Below the pieces are notes generated by a model. The model made no database searches and was not told the DNA's origin. It saw nothing but the letters and a program-made list of their open reading frames with translations. This document shows positions 33,038 to 44,861 of a DNA stretch of 64,000 bases, one piece after another. This DNA is from Rhabditophanes sp. KR3021. Taxonomy: Eukaryota > Nematoda > Chromadorea > Rhabditida > Alloionematidae. A program made the translations under genes and the position numbers. The stretch spans positions 4,092,001 to 4,156,000 of the forward strand of contig CAUJLY010000002.1 in the NCBI GenBank assembly GCA_963281155.1, given 5' to 3'. Each line of letters begins with the position of its first letter. Position 1 is the stretch's first letter.

Positions 33038-34838
33038 TTATTTATCCGTTTTTATATTTTTCTTAGCCAAAATTTCAGCCATAACTAACTTTGCCTTTCT
33101 TCTCCGTTCCGCTTGCTTTTCCTTATCAACTGGAACGACATCTTCCACATCGAGAGTTATTTTCCTCTGCAAAACCGTATTTAATTGTTCTGCCGTACAA
33201 TTTTTCTCAGCTTTAAATGTTTCCAGTTTAGTCCTAAATAAATGGATATAAGAAATAAAATTTAAACAAATTATAAAAAGTTAACCCTCATATCTCATAA
33301 TCTGCAATCTTGTACAATAGCTTGATCTGTAAGATTTCACTGTCTATCCTCTATTACCCTCCATAAATGAAGCCCGGCAATATCAAGAAAGGTCCTTCAA
33401 ACATTCCACTAGAGACATTCATAACTTTGTTATTGTCATTGGGTATGAACCCGTATCGTGCATTTTATAAGTTACAAAATAACCAATGCTCAACAGACTC
33501 ACTAATTTTAGTTGCTAGCTTAGAATAAGCAAACTACTGTTATAAATAGCTTATCTTTGAATGGTCACAATCTAATTGTTTTATAGCAAAAACGTACATT
33601 TCAATAACTTTGACTTCCTTGGGTGTATTTCGTCTTTCATACTCCTTTTTAAGTTGAATTTGATAGTAAAAGTAAAAGGGATCGCCGTTTTTAAGAAAAG
33701 ATAATTCATGATTAGCATTCAGAAGCCTTTCTTCTTCTTTAACACCGTGATTTAAGATGTAATTGATTGCTGAGCTGACGATATTCTTCTTACTTTGTGT
33801 TGGTTCTGCAATTTCACTAAGAGGCGTTTGATCTAATTCATGCTTTACACCATATACTCTTAAATACCATTCATAATAATCACTTGACTCTTTATCCAGG
33901 ACAACCGGCTTTTCTTTCACTTTTGGTGCGAATTTTGACAAGTTTTTAAACAACTTTGAATACATGTCATTTCCATTCTTTATGTTGTATTCTTTTTTGA
34001 GTTTGTCGAATGTTTCTTTGTGGACCTTTTCATGTGTTATCTTGCCGGCCTCAGCTTCTGAAATCGGTCCCAACACAATATCATTCTTGGAAAGTTTTGG
34101 CTTCTTTAATGGTGGTGTTTCACTTAGTTTTTCAGATAATAATGATGGGGGAGTAGTTGGTCGTTTCTTCGGTGTATACTTGGTGGGAGCATATCCGGTT
34201 TCTTTAATATTTTTTAATACCATTTTGTAAAATGGATTTAAGGGATTGTGGAAATCTAGAAAGCCAAAATTCTTTTTGTCGTCATTTTGTTTGACTTTGA
34301 TAACTATTTCCATTTGAGGACCACTTTTTGAAACAAAGGCAGCTGTGGTTTCAATTTGAGAAGCTTCTCGCATTGTTTTAGGCAATGTCAATCCGTGAAC
34401 TAGCTTTAAGCGACTATCGGCAATGTATGGCTCTTCGATAAATCCATCCTCGTCAATTATATCCTCTTGTTTGGGAGCAGAAGTTGATGGTTGATCATAT
34501 ACATGATCAATAACGTCATTGGTATCCAAGTCATCTTTATTCGCATTGACCTGATCGCTTACTGTTTTTTGATGCGACGTATTACTCGGGGATAAATTAT
34601 TAATGATTTCATGAAATCTAAATTGGTATTTTTATTACATAAATCAAAGACAACAAATGGTTAGCACATCAAATTGAAAATACAATTTTCACCATCATTT
34701 ATTCCACAAAAATGTATCTGCCTCTGAAAGCGTGTGTTTTTTCAAGTTTAAATTAAGTCTAAGAACTATTGCGGCATATTTGTATATTAACACTTACTTT
34801 TCCTCAATACTTTTATCCGGATCAGTTAGTGCAGACAT
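33038..34838 (-). CDS. swp-1: SWAP/SURP splicing factor (SFSWAP-like)
   Basis: Three exons (34838-34798, 34617-33598, 33233-33038) give 418 residues. The first SURP domain (about residues 85-140) reads IETTAAFVSKSGPQMEIVI and FGFLDFHNPLNPFYKMVL, preceded by the SFSWAP-type linker GLTLPKTM. The second SURP (about 285-340) reads INYILNHGVKEEERLL, FLKNGDPFYFYY and QLKKEYE. The last exon carries VPVDKEKQAERRRKAKL, as in SFSWAP C-termini. The suppressor-of-white-apricot family regulates alternative splicing. The N-terminal DRY-EERY domain and the RS-rich tail of longer homologues are absent, so the protein is short. Intron 33234-33597 (364 nt) is long for this window but I see no clear nested gene in it. 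Confidence 0.88.
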
Positions 34839-35004
34839 AATGTATGGTATTGTAGTAAAGCGGCAGAAGTCTAATTATAGGGTAGTGATATCGAAAAATA
34901 TTTGTACTCTGAAGCTTTTTGTTGTGGAATAACGTATACGTACATTTAGTTGTGAAATTTAGTATCAGTTGGTTGTTTTAGATATTATTCATAGAAAGCT
35001 AAAG

Positions 35005-35468
35005 ATGGTATTTAGAAATCTGGCCAAAATAGCACTTGCTACCGCGGAAGCTGTGGGAAAAGCCTTAAGTAGAGCTGTAAAAGATGAAATCAAAGGTAAG
35101 ATATAGAAACTATTAAGTAATGCTATATATTTAAATTATTTTTAGCCACTCAGCAAGCCTCCGAAAGAATGAAGCAAAATACTGGGAGTTCGGGAAATTC
35201 TTCTGCAAGAACTAGTAACCCTTCAAAGTTAGGAATTTCATTACACGAATCCTGTCAAATTTTAAATGTAAAAGAACCATTTGATATTAAAAAGATCGAA
35301 GAAAATTATACGAGAATGTTCGAGGTTAATGATAAAGTGAATGGCGGGTCCCTGTATTTACAGTCTAAAATATATCGTGCCAAAGAGAGAATTGACGAAG
35401 AATTGTCCATGAGAGAAGAAAAACCAGATGAAATTAAATCTGAAGACAGTAGAAAGGCAGCGGAATAA
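35005..35468 (+). CDS. pam16: PAM16/TIM16 (Magmas), import motor J-like subunit
   Basis: Two exons (35005-35095 and 35146-35468) encode 137 residues. The N-terminus is hydrophobic with a mitochondrial character (MVFRNLAKIALATAEAVGKAL). The C-terminal half is a DnaJ-like domain without HPD (ISLHESCQILNVKEPFDIKK, then NGGSLYLQSKIYRAKERIDEE). In other species it pairs with PAM18/TIM14 at the TIM23 channel and restrains the J protein that stimulates mtHsp70. Length matches the family. Its start lies 166 bases from the start of the divergent SFSWAP-like gene, a likely shared promoter. Confidence 0.93.
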
Positions 35469-35622
35469 ATTTATTTATATAATTGGTTTAGTTGTTCGTA
35501 GAAATTATGTTTTAAAGTTTAATAAAAATATTAGATTTCATAATAAATGTTGTTTATATTATGTGAATAACTTAGTATTCATTATCTGTCAATTTCATTT
35601 TTATCAATATTAAATTAAATAA

Positions 35623-38600
35623 TTATATATCCACTACATCATCCGAATCGCTCAATTCAAGATTATCATTATCTGTTGATTCCTCTTCCGTTTGATCCTC
35701 ATTAGTCGGTAATAATCTGCTGAGATGGAAATAGTTATTACTGACCAAATTCGTCAAAATATCTGGATCCTCATACATTTGTTGGCAGAGTGGCAAAACT
35801 TGACTAATCACAAATTGGCAAGTACTTCCATGAACTTCTCTGGCAATATCAGAGTCTGGTATATTTGTCGTATTTAATAAATTGAGGTATTCAGTCCATA
35901 AAGCTATCATAAAAGAATTTGTAAGACTAAATAAATTAGATTGGTCCAATAATTTTAAATCTCTGCTCAGGGTTGTTGCAACGCGGGCAAAATTGCAAGC
36001 ATTTTGAGTAACATTTATGCATGAACGATGAGTTCTTGAACAGGACCAATCTATTGTAAGGCCTAAATCCGTCATCTCTTCCAAAAATCTGTTTAAATTA
36101 GTTTCTGTCTCTAGAGAATACATTTTCCATTTTTCTTCTGAAATACGCAAACGCATTGACTCTAATATATTTGAGAAATTAGACTCTAAAGCTGATCGCA
36201 AAGCAGGTCCTAATAACCGTTGAACTTCGAATTCCAAATCCATTCCAAGATTAACCAATATGTTACATTGCGAAAGTAAAATATTCCATGTATGCGCCAA
36301 TACAGCCATTGTTGGAGCTGTTTCAATTACACTTCTGCGAATTAAAGATAACAAAAGGGACAGCTCTCCCGAACACCATTGAATTATTAGGCAAAAATGT
36401 TCAGATTGTTTTTCGAATTCCTTGGCAAGGTTTCCAATGTCAGTTATGAAGAGTGTGCACAATTTCTTTACATAACTCAGAGGTTCCTCACTAACTTGTA
36501 ATTCTCTAGCATTTGCTCTTAAAATACCACTTCGGCGTTTGAGATATAAGTCTATAGCATATGTTCCTCTATCCAAACTTGTCAAGAAGGAAATGTATTT
36601 CTTAATTTTTTGCAAACCTGAAGATGGTCGTTAATAATTAATACTATCAATATAAAATTCATCTTATGTTTTAATAAAGATTAATTGGAAAAGTCTTTTT
36701 TGCTAAGTAAAATAGCTTGTTCAGTTATAAATTTTATCCCTATGATGCACAAATTAGAGAATTCCGGCAGCTATGGAGAATCAAGGAAAAATGATGCTTC
36801 GAAGAAGACCAATTTAGGCAAGAGTTTGCTTTTAGCAATATGTGTCACATTTAAGGAAGAAGTGGATGTAGTAGGTAAGTATCAAATAACCAATCAATTT
36901 AGCAAGCGTTGAATAAGCTAGCCAGTCTCTGTCAAGAATATCCATAAATAATGTAGGGAAGAATGACTTTGGAAAGAAGCTTGGCTTGATAATTGATGGT
37001 TGCAAAGCTTTATTGGGACATAACAAAGCTGATATTACCAAAAGTTATGTGACACTTTGTCATTAAAATGCCATATATACTTCGAAGATAGGGTTAAATT
37101 GTATGGAAAAACTAGGTATATCAAGCAATTCTTCGATAGTCCTGGTTATTTTCTCATAAATAAGTGTTGTGGAGGATATATAAACACACTTCTTACGATT
37201 ACAATAAACGTCTAGAAATGATTGTTAAGTAAAAATCTGGTGTTAGCTGCAGATTCTTAGTCGATGACAATTTGGTGATGATTCTGAAACATTCTGCTAC
37301 TGTTAAAAGAATCTCAACAACATTTCTCAACGATTTTTCTAAAGCATTATCATGTGAATATATCTCGTTCTAAATTTTTCGATTTTGTGTCCTTATAACA
37401 TGTTGTCTTAAGAATAATAAATTGATTACCTGATGGTCCACATTTTTTGATATCCTCACTTAGAGATTGTACAAGTCTATTTTCCAACACCTTAAACTGC
37501 GCGTTAATCTCTTCATTCTTACAGTTCTCATTCTTCCATTCCAAAATTCTTTCAACTGCATGATCAAAATCTCTTGAACCAATGATCATTTCAAGTTCGC
37601 TCAGCATTTCAACAAGCCATTCAGTTGAATCTTCATTTTGAGATTCACGATCTTCACTCAATTCATTTTCTCTGAGTGATTGTAGCATTGGATTGGCAGA
37701 AGGCTTTCTCGCGACAAAGTTCCGAGCGAAATCAGCTCCAGAACTTCTCTTCCCCCGGATTGTATTTTGTCTTTGCAAGTTGGATTCTTGGATCTTTTCT
37801 TTCTTAGCCAAATCTATCTTTTCAAGCCATTCATTCTTGACACGAGCAGAATCACACTTAATGTAGTGTTGATCAGGAAAAATAAGAAGCATGAAGACTA
37901 GGTCCTTGGAAGTTTCATCGAGGTCTTCAGTATTACGACTTTTGACGTTGACTGCAGCAACTGAAGCCAGAGGAAAAGTTGACTCAAGACTATATTTGTA
38001 CTTTCCTAATCCGGTTGACGGATACCCCACGAGTAACTTATCAGACAACAAAACTAACATAACCGAATGAATAGGCTTTTTGGAATCAGCATTGATTAGG
38101 GTCATTTCACCATGTCCTAATATTTTCGAATTTTCACCTTGATTATTCAATATTCTTGCGGCTCCATCAAGTTTTTGTAAGATTAGTTGAACGATTGAGT
38201 TTTGATTACTGTTTAAGTTATTTGTTGATGCGCTACGATTGCTCAATCTATCCTGGCCTATTGAATCCATCAAATTTTCGATATGCTTTTTCTGGTCAGT
38301 CATTAAAGACGTCATATGATAAATTTCTCGCTCCAAGTCTAAAAAGAATAATAAGTAGTAAAGCTAGAAAAAGCATACATGATATTTCTTTGGCAGTATC
38401 AATAAACTCTTTATAGTTTTCAAAAACGATTTCTCTAATTGCATCAACACTATCATCATCAATCGCTTGCAGTTTGTTTCTAAACTGTTGCAGCTTCTTA
38501 GTTTCTTGTCCAATTCGAACATCCTTCAACTGATTGCTAATATCTAAAAATAAAACAGTAAACCGTAAAGAATAGACTTATTAACTTACATTCTGATGCA

Positions 38601-38638
38601 TTAAAGGTTTCAGATGTAAATATATCGTCATCGCTCAT
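35623..38638 (-). CDS. exoc-8: Exocyst subunit EXOC8 (Exo84)
   Basis: A subunit of the exocyst tethering complex for secretory vesicles at the plasma membrane. Exons: 38638-38590, 38543-38379, 38338-37430, 36617-35623; phases agree and the sum is 2118 nt (705 residues). An N-terminal coiled coil (about residues 20-110) is followed by a PH-like domain (about 155-275: GEMTLINADSKKPIHSVMLV, then NVKSRNTEDLDETSKDLVFM and NEWLEKIDLAKKEK) and then the Exo84 C-terminal helical rods. Acidic residues end the protein. The third intron (36618-37429, 812 nt) hosts an antisense member of the intronic family, while the other introns are about 40 nt. Confidence 0.88.
36680..37365 (+). pseudogene. Intronic GIY-YIG-like family, copy 6 (in EXOC8 intron)
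   Basis: Lies antisense in EXOC8 intron 36618-37429. An open stretch from 36685 includes an ATG at about 36742 and ends at a donor (36874|GTAAGTATC) that matches the donor context of copy 8 (GGTAAATATCAAAC). A ttttag-less acceptor follows within 30 nt. Far downstream, VDDN and VKRISTTFLNDFSKAL (about 37262-37345) align with VDDSG and VKRISHIVLRQIFQNL of copy 8. The zinc finger and YIG strand are missing or unrecognisable. Confidence 0.55.
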
Positions 38639-38965
38639 ATTTAAAGTTGATACTAAATGTTAACATTTGTTTATTTGTCAAACGATTTTCCTACAAAGAA
38701 AATAGTTTTAAAATGTTTTGGAGAGTTAGATCGGTTTTACTCGCAAATATATAATAAATAGAATTACACAATATCAAATTTTGAATCTTAATTATGAACT
38801 TATTGTAAAAAGGATAATAATTGAAATTTAATAAAATGCTCGCCTACATTAAAGATCAATAAATATAGCCTATTTGCACTAAATAGAATGCAACATTGCC
38901 ACTTTGACCTTCAAATTGTGGTCAAAAGTGTAGGAATAAATCGACAAATACTTACTTTATTTAAA

Positions 38966-40468
38966 ATGCTCAGATTTTTAGCAAAATTTTACAATTCCAG
39001 CACAAAATTAGCTATTATCACATTGGTACTACTGTTGCTAAGATTAAAATTATTTTCTAATAAAAATGAAAGTTCTGTTGAAATTAAAGCTTTAGATAAA
39101 ATAGATATTGAAACATATCTCAGTGATTTTCATCAATCATTTAATAGTGCGTTGGAACCACTACAATATATGAATAAATTGACAACAGGAAAAGTGGTTT
39201 CTGAAGAAAACTTTGAATCGTATGGACACGTAGAGTATAAATACTTCTGTTCTAAATTCACAAAGAGAAATGACATAAAGAGTAATATTCAATGGACATT
39301 TAACACTCCATTCTATGTATTGACTGCCTATTATGATAACCGTGAAAATGAGTTTCTCAAATCAAAGCAAAACATAAAGATAATTGCCTCTGCATACAAT
39401 TCTTCGTATATTGAAGACAATACTTTTTATTGTCATATGTTTTCCAAGCAAACCAAACAATATTTATATTCATCCAAAGTAATTATTAGAGTTCTTTGGA
39501 ACCGCGGATGGGATCCTAGAGTTGGTGTTTTCTACACTGCATTTCTTCTAACATGTCCAACTCAAGATACCGAGGAAGTGTTTTTAAATATTGGATCAAA
39601 CTCGTGTCCTGGTAAAAAGTCCAAACCAATCCTTGTTGATCATCCACTCCAAAAATTATCAAATAACTCCTTGCCGACAGTTTCCGTTTGTGTTAAAGGG
39701 TTGGATTTCAAAGAAGATATTTCATCTAGACTAATTGAATGGATAGAATGGCAAAAACATTTTGGAGTAAAACATATTACATTTTATACTTATTCAATTG
39801 AAAATAACACTTCAAAGGTGTTAGATTATTACGAGAATAATTTTGTTACTTCTATTTCTTTGACCTTACCCGGCTATCAACCTAGCACTAATGAAACAAG
39901 AAGCAAATTTATATCAAACAATTTATTGCAGAAACGCAGAAATGAACTGATTTCTTATAATGATTGCTTCTACAGACATATTCATGACTCAGATTATGTT
40001 CTAATTATTGACACAGATGAAATAATTGTCCCATTGAAAGAGAACAATTACCCGAATATGCTGAAACATTTTGAGAAAATAAATTCCGCAAGTTTTATGG
40101 TGCAAAACGTGTTCAAATTTACAAGAAATATGAATTCGAGCAATTTAGAATTTCCTTTACTATCAAATAATAAAAGATCCCTACAAAAACAAGGAAAAGA
40201 AAGCTATGCAAAGTCATTTATAAAAACTAAGTTTACAACCAGTGTTTTTACACACTTTGCTTTGCACAAACAATTTCGGAATATCAAAAAGTTTTATGTT
40301 GATCGGCAGGATTCTTTAAAATTACACTTTAGAAAAAATTGTCCCAAGAATTCAATGGATTTATGTGACGATACGATCAAAGACATGGAAGAAGATACTA
40401 TACTGAAAGATCAAAGTGAAAACGTAAAAATAAACGTCTTGAAAGTACGACAGATTCTAGGATTATAA
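38966..40468 (+). CDS. Glycosyltransferase family 92 (DUF23) enzyme
   Basis: A type II Golgi membrane protein: a short cytosolic head, one transmembrane segment (about residues 13-30, KLAIITLVLLLLRLKLF), a stem and a GT92 catalytic domain. Family marks are FYVLTAYYDNR, VCVKGLDF, RLIEWIEWQKHFGVKHITFY, and the metal-binding DxD in YVLIIDTDEIIVP. A basic-aromatic tail follows. GT92 members in nematodes and vertebrates transfer galactose, for example to core fucose. It is a single exon of 500 residues from the chosen start; an in-frame ATG 78 bases upstream is possible but less typical. The divergent EXOC8 gene starts 327 bases away. Confidence 0.9.
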   Translation: MLRFLAKFYNSSTKLAIITLVLLLLRLKLFSNKNESSVEIKALDKIDIETYLSDFHQSFNSALEPLQYMNKLTTGKVVSEENFESYGHVEYKYFCSKFTKRNDIKSNIQWTFNTPFYVLTAYYDNRENEFLKSKQNIKIIASAYNSSYIEDNTFYCHMFSKQTKQYLYSSKVIIRVLWNRGWDPRVGVFYTAFLLTCPTQDTEEVFLNIGSNSCPGKKSKPILVDHPLQKLSNNSLPTVSVCVKGLDFKEDISSRLIEWIEWQKHFGVKHITFYTYSIENNTSKVLDYYENNFVTSISLTLPGYQPSTNETRSKFISNNLLQKRRNELISYNDCFYRHIHDSDYVLIIDTDEIIVPLKENNYPNMLKHFEKINSASFMVQNVFKFTRNMNSSNLEFPLLSNNKRSLQKQGKESYAKSFIKTKFTTSVFTHFALHKQFRNIKKFYVDRQDSLKLHFRKNCPKNSMDLCDDTIKDMEEDTILKDQSENVKINVLKVRQILGL

Positions 40469-41143
40469 TTTTTATAATTAATAAAGTTAAAAAATATTAT
40501 TAAAATAATTCTCAGTTTTTAAAATATAATCTGTGCATAAGTTAATCAAAGTACATATCGTTTAATTTTCAAATAATTCACCATAGTCGCCAAATATATC
40601 ATAATGATTATAAACTGCATTCTCATCAAAAAATTATATTATTACAACAAAACTAAATAAACTTTTAAAGCTGCTATCTTTAATTGAAACATTAATATTT
40701 CCCTTAGATAGTAATGAGTGGTAAATCTGGACTAAATTTATTTTTTAAATCACTACAAGAACTAGCTCGCGTCTAATTATGTAATTTCTTATCTTTAGTC
40801 AAATACAGTAATATTGTTAAATCAGAAAATGGCATGGTTAATCATTTTGATACTAATGAAATATAATTTCAAAATCAAGTATAAATACTTGGATGAAAAA
40901 AGAAAATATTTACTTTTATTGAAGATGAAGTATTTCACAGAATCACCATTATTATGCTCTATCATTATTGTGATAGCTACGGCTGATTATCTCCGAATGC
41001 TTTGCGCATATCAATGTCCAAACAATTGTAATTGGTTGATCTATTTATGCCTGAAACTAATGAACTGTATAGTGCAAGTATATAAATACCATTTAACAAC
41101 TTTTAATTGCATTCGTTGATGCCGTGCTTACACATATCATAGT
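40469..41143. other. Intergenic, GT92 to F-box gene
   Basis: About 675 AT-rich bases. A 101-codon open stretch (40814-41119) has no domain and atypical composition, so I treat it as chance. It should contain the F-box promoter. Confidence 0.4.
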
Positions 41144-42160
41144 ATGAATCATATCAATAGCCTTCCTGTCGAAATAGTTTTGAAAATCTTAGCCATGGCT
41201 AGTTACCGCGATAGATGTAATATTGATCTCGTATGCAGACGTTTTTCGGATATAACTACAAAATTCGAAGACAGAATGGATCACAAATGTTGGCGATGGT
41301 TAACTATTATACTGAAACCTTCAAAGGTTAAACATCAAGTTGATGGAATATATGTATATTCACAAAATGCGGATGATTTAAGGAATGATAAAAAAGGAAA
41401 ATTTTCATATGTAAGTCACCATTCTTCTTATCATCATATTAGTTTTTAGTTTGGATCATACGAAGTTTTTATTGCTAATTTTCGGAAAATTGAATTGCGT
41501 AAAGGTGATTTAAATGTGACAATTGAATTTCGTGAATTATCTGAATTTGTCCATGACTTCAAAAAAGAAATACAGAGATGCGGGACAATTAATGCGCTTA
41601 TACTTGATTATATGGGCTCTCCAGACACATACCCTGCTATACAGAAACTAAGCAAAGAATGGTCAGAAGTAATAAACAAGACAATTAGTATTTCGATATC
41701 AACCCCTTTTAACTTATTTGCAATGAAAGGTGAAACTGGATATTACAAGCTTTCAGATTCAGTCAGCTTTGCTTTCATGACGAGTGCAGATTGCAGTAAC
41801 TATGATTTTTCAACATGGACACAATTTATAAAGCGCAATAAATTGAATTCAATAAGCTTTCTATGTAAAGAGAACTTGGATATTCCCGATTTGGTGAACT
41901 TCACCACTCTGATTTTGAGTTTAATAGAAATGCACCAAGTAAATGGCTTTGATTTATTTTTGGACGCTCAGAGTTATTCACTTCGTGATTTACGTCGCAT
42001 AAACAGAGAAATGATGGTACTAAACTATGAAATCCTTGAAACCCAAAACGAAGATCAGAAAATTATAAAGTATTCTCGTAGTCAAAATCGTGATTCAGGT
42101 AATTTGTGGGGGTCATTTCAAATGACTTTCATAGGACTTTTTAAGAACGAAAATTTGTAA
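41144..42160 (+). CDS. F-box protein
   Basis: Two exons (41144-41410 and 41450-42160) encode 325 residues. The N-terminus is an F-box, INSLPVEIVLKILAMASYRD (about residues 4-23) followed by CNIDLVCRRFSDI, the Skp1-binding fold of SCF ubiquitin ligases. The long C-terminal part has alternating hydrophobic strands but no recognisable LRR, WD40 or kelch repeat; it could be a divergent FTH/FBA-like substrate module of the kind that nematodes have expanded. No substrate can be inferred. The intron is 39 nt with a GTAAGT donor and TTTTTAG acceptor. Confidence 0.8.
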
Positions 42161-42850
42161 TTCACTTTACCATTGAATTCATTTTCGAGTATTAATGAAT
42201 CTTTGCAAATGTTCTAAATTTAATTACAATAAATTGTTAAATCGGGTATTAGTTATTTCCATTTTTTCTACAGAAACATCATTTCTGATTTTAACATATA
42301 AGATTGAATGCTTACCATTCACTTTTGATGTTATTATGACAAAAGAATAATAGGTACCATTCATTTTTGACGAAATATTATGACGAAAGAAATAATGATA
42401 TCAGTTATTTGGTGGCATAAATGGGAAGTTATTCCGATGTTCTTGCAGTTAGATAAGAACAGATGTATTATTTTTGTCAAATGTATCAAAGACGCAGCCT
42501 TAAGTTATAATACTGAACTAATGTTAGCATACAAATAAGCAATTTTCCATTCACATTCCAGCTGAACTGGCAGAGAAAACACACTTTATTGAAAATCATA
42601 CAATTATATTCAAATTATTTAATGGTAAAACCAAAATGTGCGTTTTAATTAAATAGGGTTCGAGAATTGCACGTAACGAAGTTAGAATATGTGTGCACGG
42701 AATTAGAATCTATGTTGACTAAATTAGAATTTGGTAGTTGCTAAATTCAAATATCAGTCCCATATAAAGAAGCTCTTTTTCAGAGATCTTCATATTGACT
42801 TTCGTCGATTCTCTACTTACCGTCAGTACACGCAACACTCTACTAACAAT
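42161..42850. other. Intergenic, F-box to repeat gene
   Basis: About 690 bases. Short imperfect direct repeats occur near 42310-42380 (cattcacttttgatg-like twice). A plus-strand stretch from 42770 is the likely 5' UTR of the repeat gene. No other gene is seen. Confidence 0.4.
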
Positions 42851-43757
42851 ATGGCCGTCTCAGCTTACTTTGCCGCTCCAGGAGGAGCTTCTGCCGGTGG
42901 TGTTCAATCCGCCTATTTTGGAGTTGGAGGTGGGGGTGGAGTCCAATCTACTTACTTCGGAGTCGGAGGTGGTGCCGTAGCTACTCCAGCTGGAGGTGCT
43001 GGTCACTTCGCTTTACCCGCTGCTGCTGCACCACGTAAGTGTCCCCATCAGTATCCAAATTAATCAGCCTTCTTTCAGCAAAGGGAGGACAAAGTACAAT
43101 GACAGCTGTAGGACAGCCAATGGGAGCTTCAACTATGACTGGCGAGTTTAGATCTTTAGTTTCCGAATTAATATCTATTCTTTTTAGCTGTCGGTGCCCC
43201 ACTTGGAGCGTCAACTATGGCTGGCAAGTCTTACATCTTTAGTTTCAACTCTAATATTTAATCTTCTTTAGCTGCCGGAGCCCCAATCGGTCAATCCACT
43301 ATGACTGGCAAGTCTTACATCTTTAGTTTGAACTCTAATATTTAATCTTCTTTAGCTGCCGGAGCCCCAATCGGTCAATCCACTATGACTGGCAAGTCTT
43401 ACATCTTTAGTTTGAACTCTAATATTTAATCTTCTTTAGCTGCCGGAGCCCCAATGAAAGGACAATCGACGATGACGGGTTTGTTTACATCTTTAACTTC
43501 CAAATTAACGGTTTTCCTTTTTAGCTGTTGGACAACCAATGGGAGGTGCCTCAACAATGACAGGAATTCAAGCGGTTGGTGCCCCATTAGCACCTTTGCC
43601 TTCTGCATCACCTATGGGAGGTGGCGGTGGAGCTACTTCTGCTTACTTTGGAGTTGGAACCGGAGCTCAATCTGCTTACTTCGGAGTCGGAGGTGGTGCC
43701 ACGCCTGCTTACTTCTCAGCCCCAGGAGCCGTTTCAGCTTATTTCGCTCCAAAGTAA
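42851..43757 (+). CDS. Gly/Ala-rich repeat protein from serial micro-exons
   Basis: Seven exons (42851-43034, 43079-43141, 43188-43223, 43272-43307, 43356-43391, 43440-43478, 43525-43757) encode 208 residues; all introns are phase 1. The ends are built of SAYFGVGGG-type repeats, the middle of GAPIGQSTMT-type units, one per 36-39-base exon. There is no signal peptide, no cysteine-rich domain and no known family. Low complexity and regular aromatics suggest a structural or assembly protein, but this is inference. Introns after exons 2, 3, 4 and 5 use GC donors (GCGAGT or GCAAGT); the one after exon 6 uses GTTTGT. Whole exon+intron units are tandemly duplicated. Confidence 0.8.
43224..43475 (+). 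repeat. 84-bp exon+intron tandem repeat
   Basis: Three consecutive 84-bp units, each a 48-base intron plus a 36-base exon. Units are near identical, including the intron (a single C/G difference seen in tttcaactct versus tttgaactct). A looser copy precedes (43142-43223). Confidence 0.9.
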
Positions 43758-44185
43758 ATAATGCGTTCTGCCACTCATTCATTCATTTCGTTTGTATTTG
43801 AATGTTTATTCTATGTAGCGAATTGTAAAGTAAAAAGTATTTCGAGATTTTAAATAGATAAACTTTCGAAACTAATATCTTTTGGTATCTTTCTATTTTA
43901 AGATCGGTTCAATAAAAAGTTTATAAAAACATTTGGTAGTCATTATTTTAACACTTTTTAATAAAATAAAATAACTGTAAATAAAACAACTGTAAATAAA
44001 ATAACTATTCAAAATACTTCTCTTGCTTCATTCTTTTGATTAAAAGACTTCACTTTTTTATTCAAATTTTTAAACATTTTAGCATTTCTATATTATATGT
44101 ACGCATAAGCTTTTCATTTAAGTGTTTCAAACAACTATTTATTATTAAACTATCCATTTAAAAACAATCTATCATTATTTAATTA
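43758..44185. other. Intergenic between convergent genes
   Basis: About 430 bases of AT-rich 3' flank. A short aaataaaataactgtaaat unit is repeated about three times near 43965-44005. No gene is seen. Confidence 0.45.
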
Positions 44186-44727
44186 CTAATCGAACAGTCC
44201 TTCTTTAGCGTCCTTTTCCTTCAAATTGCTGTGCGAGCCATCGCAGAAAGGCCTATTTTTGGTTTGCTTGCAATTACATAGCCATACTTCCCGATCCTCA
44301 TTCGGAATGTAGCGGACAGGTTTTAGATTGGATTTGGGAGTTCTGACTGATTTGTGCGATCCATCACATAACGGTTGACTAGCACTATATCCACAACTGC
44401 ACCATGCGTAAACTTTATCTTTCTTTAATACAACCTTTGTTGGAAGTTTAGAATGCACACGACCCATACTCTCAATCAGATGATTATTTCCTTGCAAACC
44501 ATAGGGCTGTTCTGCTGTTTTTTCAGCTATCTTAAATAAATAAAATAATGAATACATCCAACAACTGGCATAATTATTTGTTGACTTACGACATGGTATT
44601 TTAAAGGACTTGGCTCAGTTCCTACAAAGTGCGTATTCTTGCGGTGTAATCTATAAGGACCGAATCCCGTTTTGTTACTCAGGCATACCGCACTTGATCT
44701 CAAACTTCTCACCAAATTTAGAAGCAT
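44186..44727 (-). CDS. cisd-3: CDGSH iron-sulfur protein, CISD3 type
   Basis: Two exons (44727-44590 and 44530-44186) encode 160 residues. A mitochondrial leader (MLLNLVRSLRSSAV) precedes two CDGSH zinc-finger-like motifs: CSCGYSASQPLCDGSH (about residues 100-115) and CNCKQTKNRPFCDGSH (about 138-153). Each holds a 2Fe-2S cluster by three Cys and one His. Two motifs in one soluble chain identify the CISD3 (mitochondrial inner NEET) class, monomeric in the matrix, as opposed to the one-motif, membrane-anchored CISD1/2. Its start is 134 bases from the divergent sphingomyelinase gene, so they probably share a promoter. Confidence 0.94.
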
Positions 44728-44861
44728 TTTATAGCTCTTTAATACGTAGTTCCTTTAATTTGAAAATACCAAAGCAACGACATACCAACACTTGCCCTTA
44801 CATTATCGTTAAGATAAAATGTTGATACTTACTCTGATCAATCTTATTGCTCGCCTACAAA
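44728..44861. promoter_or_regulatory. Putative bidirectional promoter, CISD3/nSMase
   Basis: Only 134 bases separate the start codons of two divergent genes. No specific factor site is claimed. Confidence 0.4.

Noticed and set aside
40814..41119. 101-codon frame upstream of the F-box gene
   Set aside because: No domain, AT-driven amino-acid make-up, and a possible promoter position; likely chance.
42981..43242. Minus- and plus-strand frames across the micro-exon region
   Set aside because: They are products of the repeated exon/intron sequence; the phased seven-exon model explains the region better.
43224..43475. CRISPR-like array (regular repeats with spacers)
   Set aside because: Repeat and spacer are both conserved, encode phased exons and introns, and lie in a eukaryotic gene.
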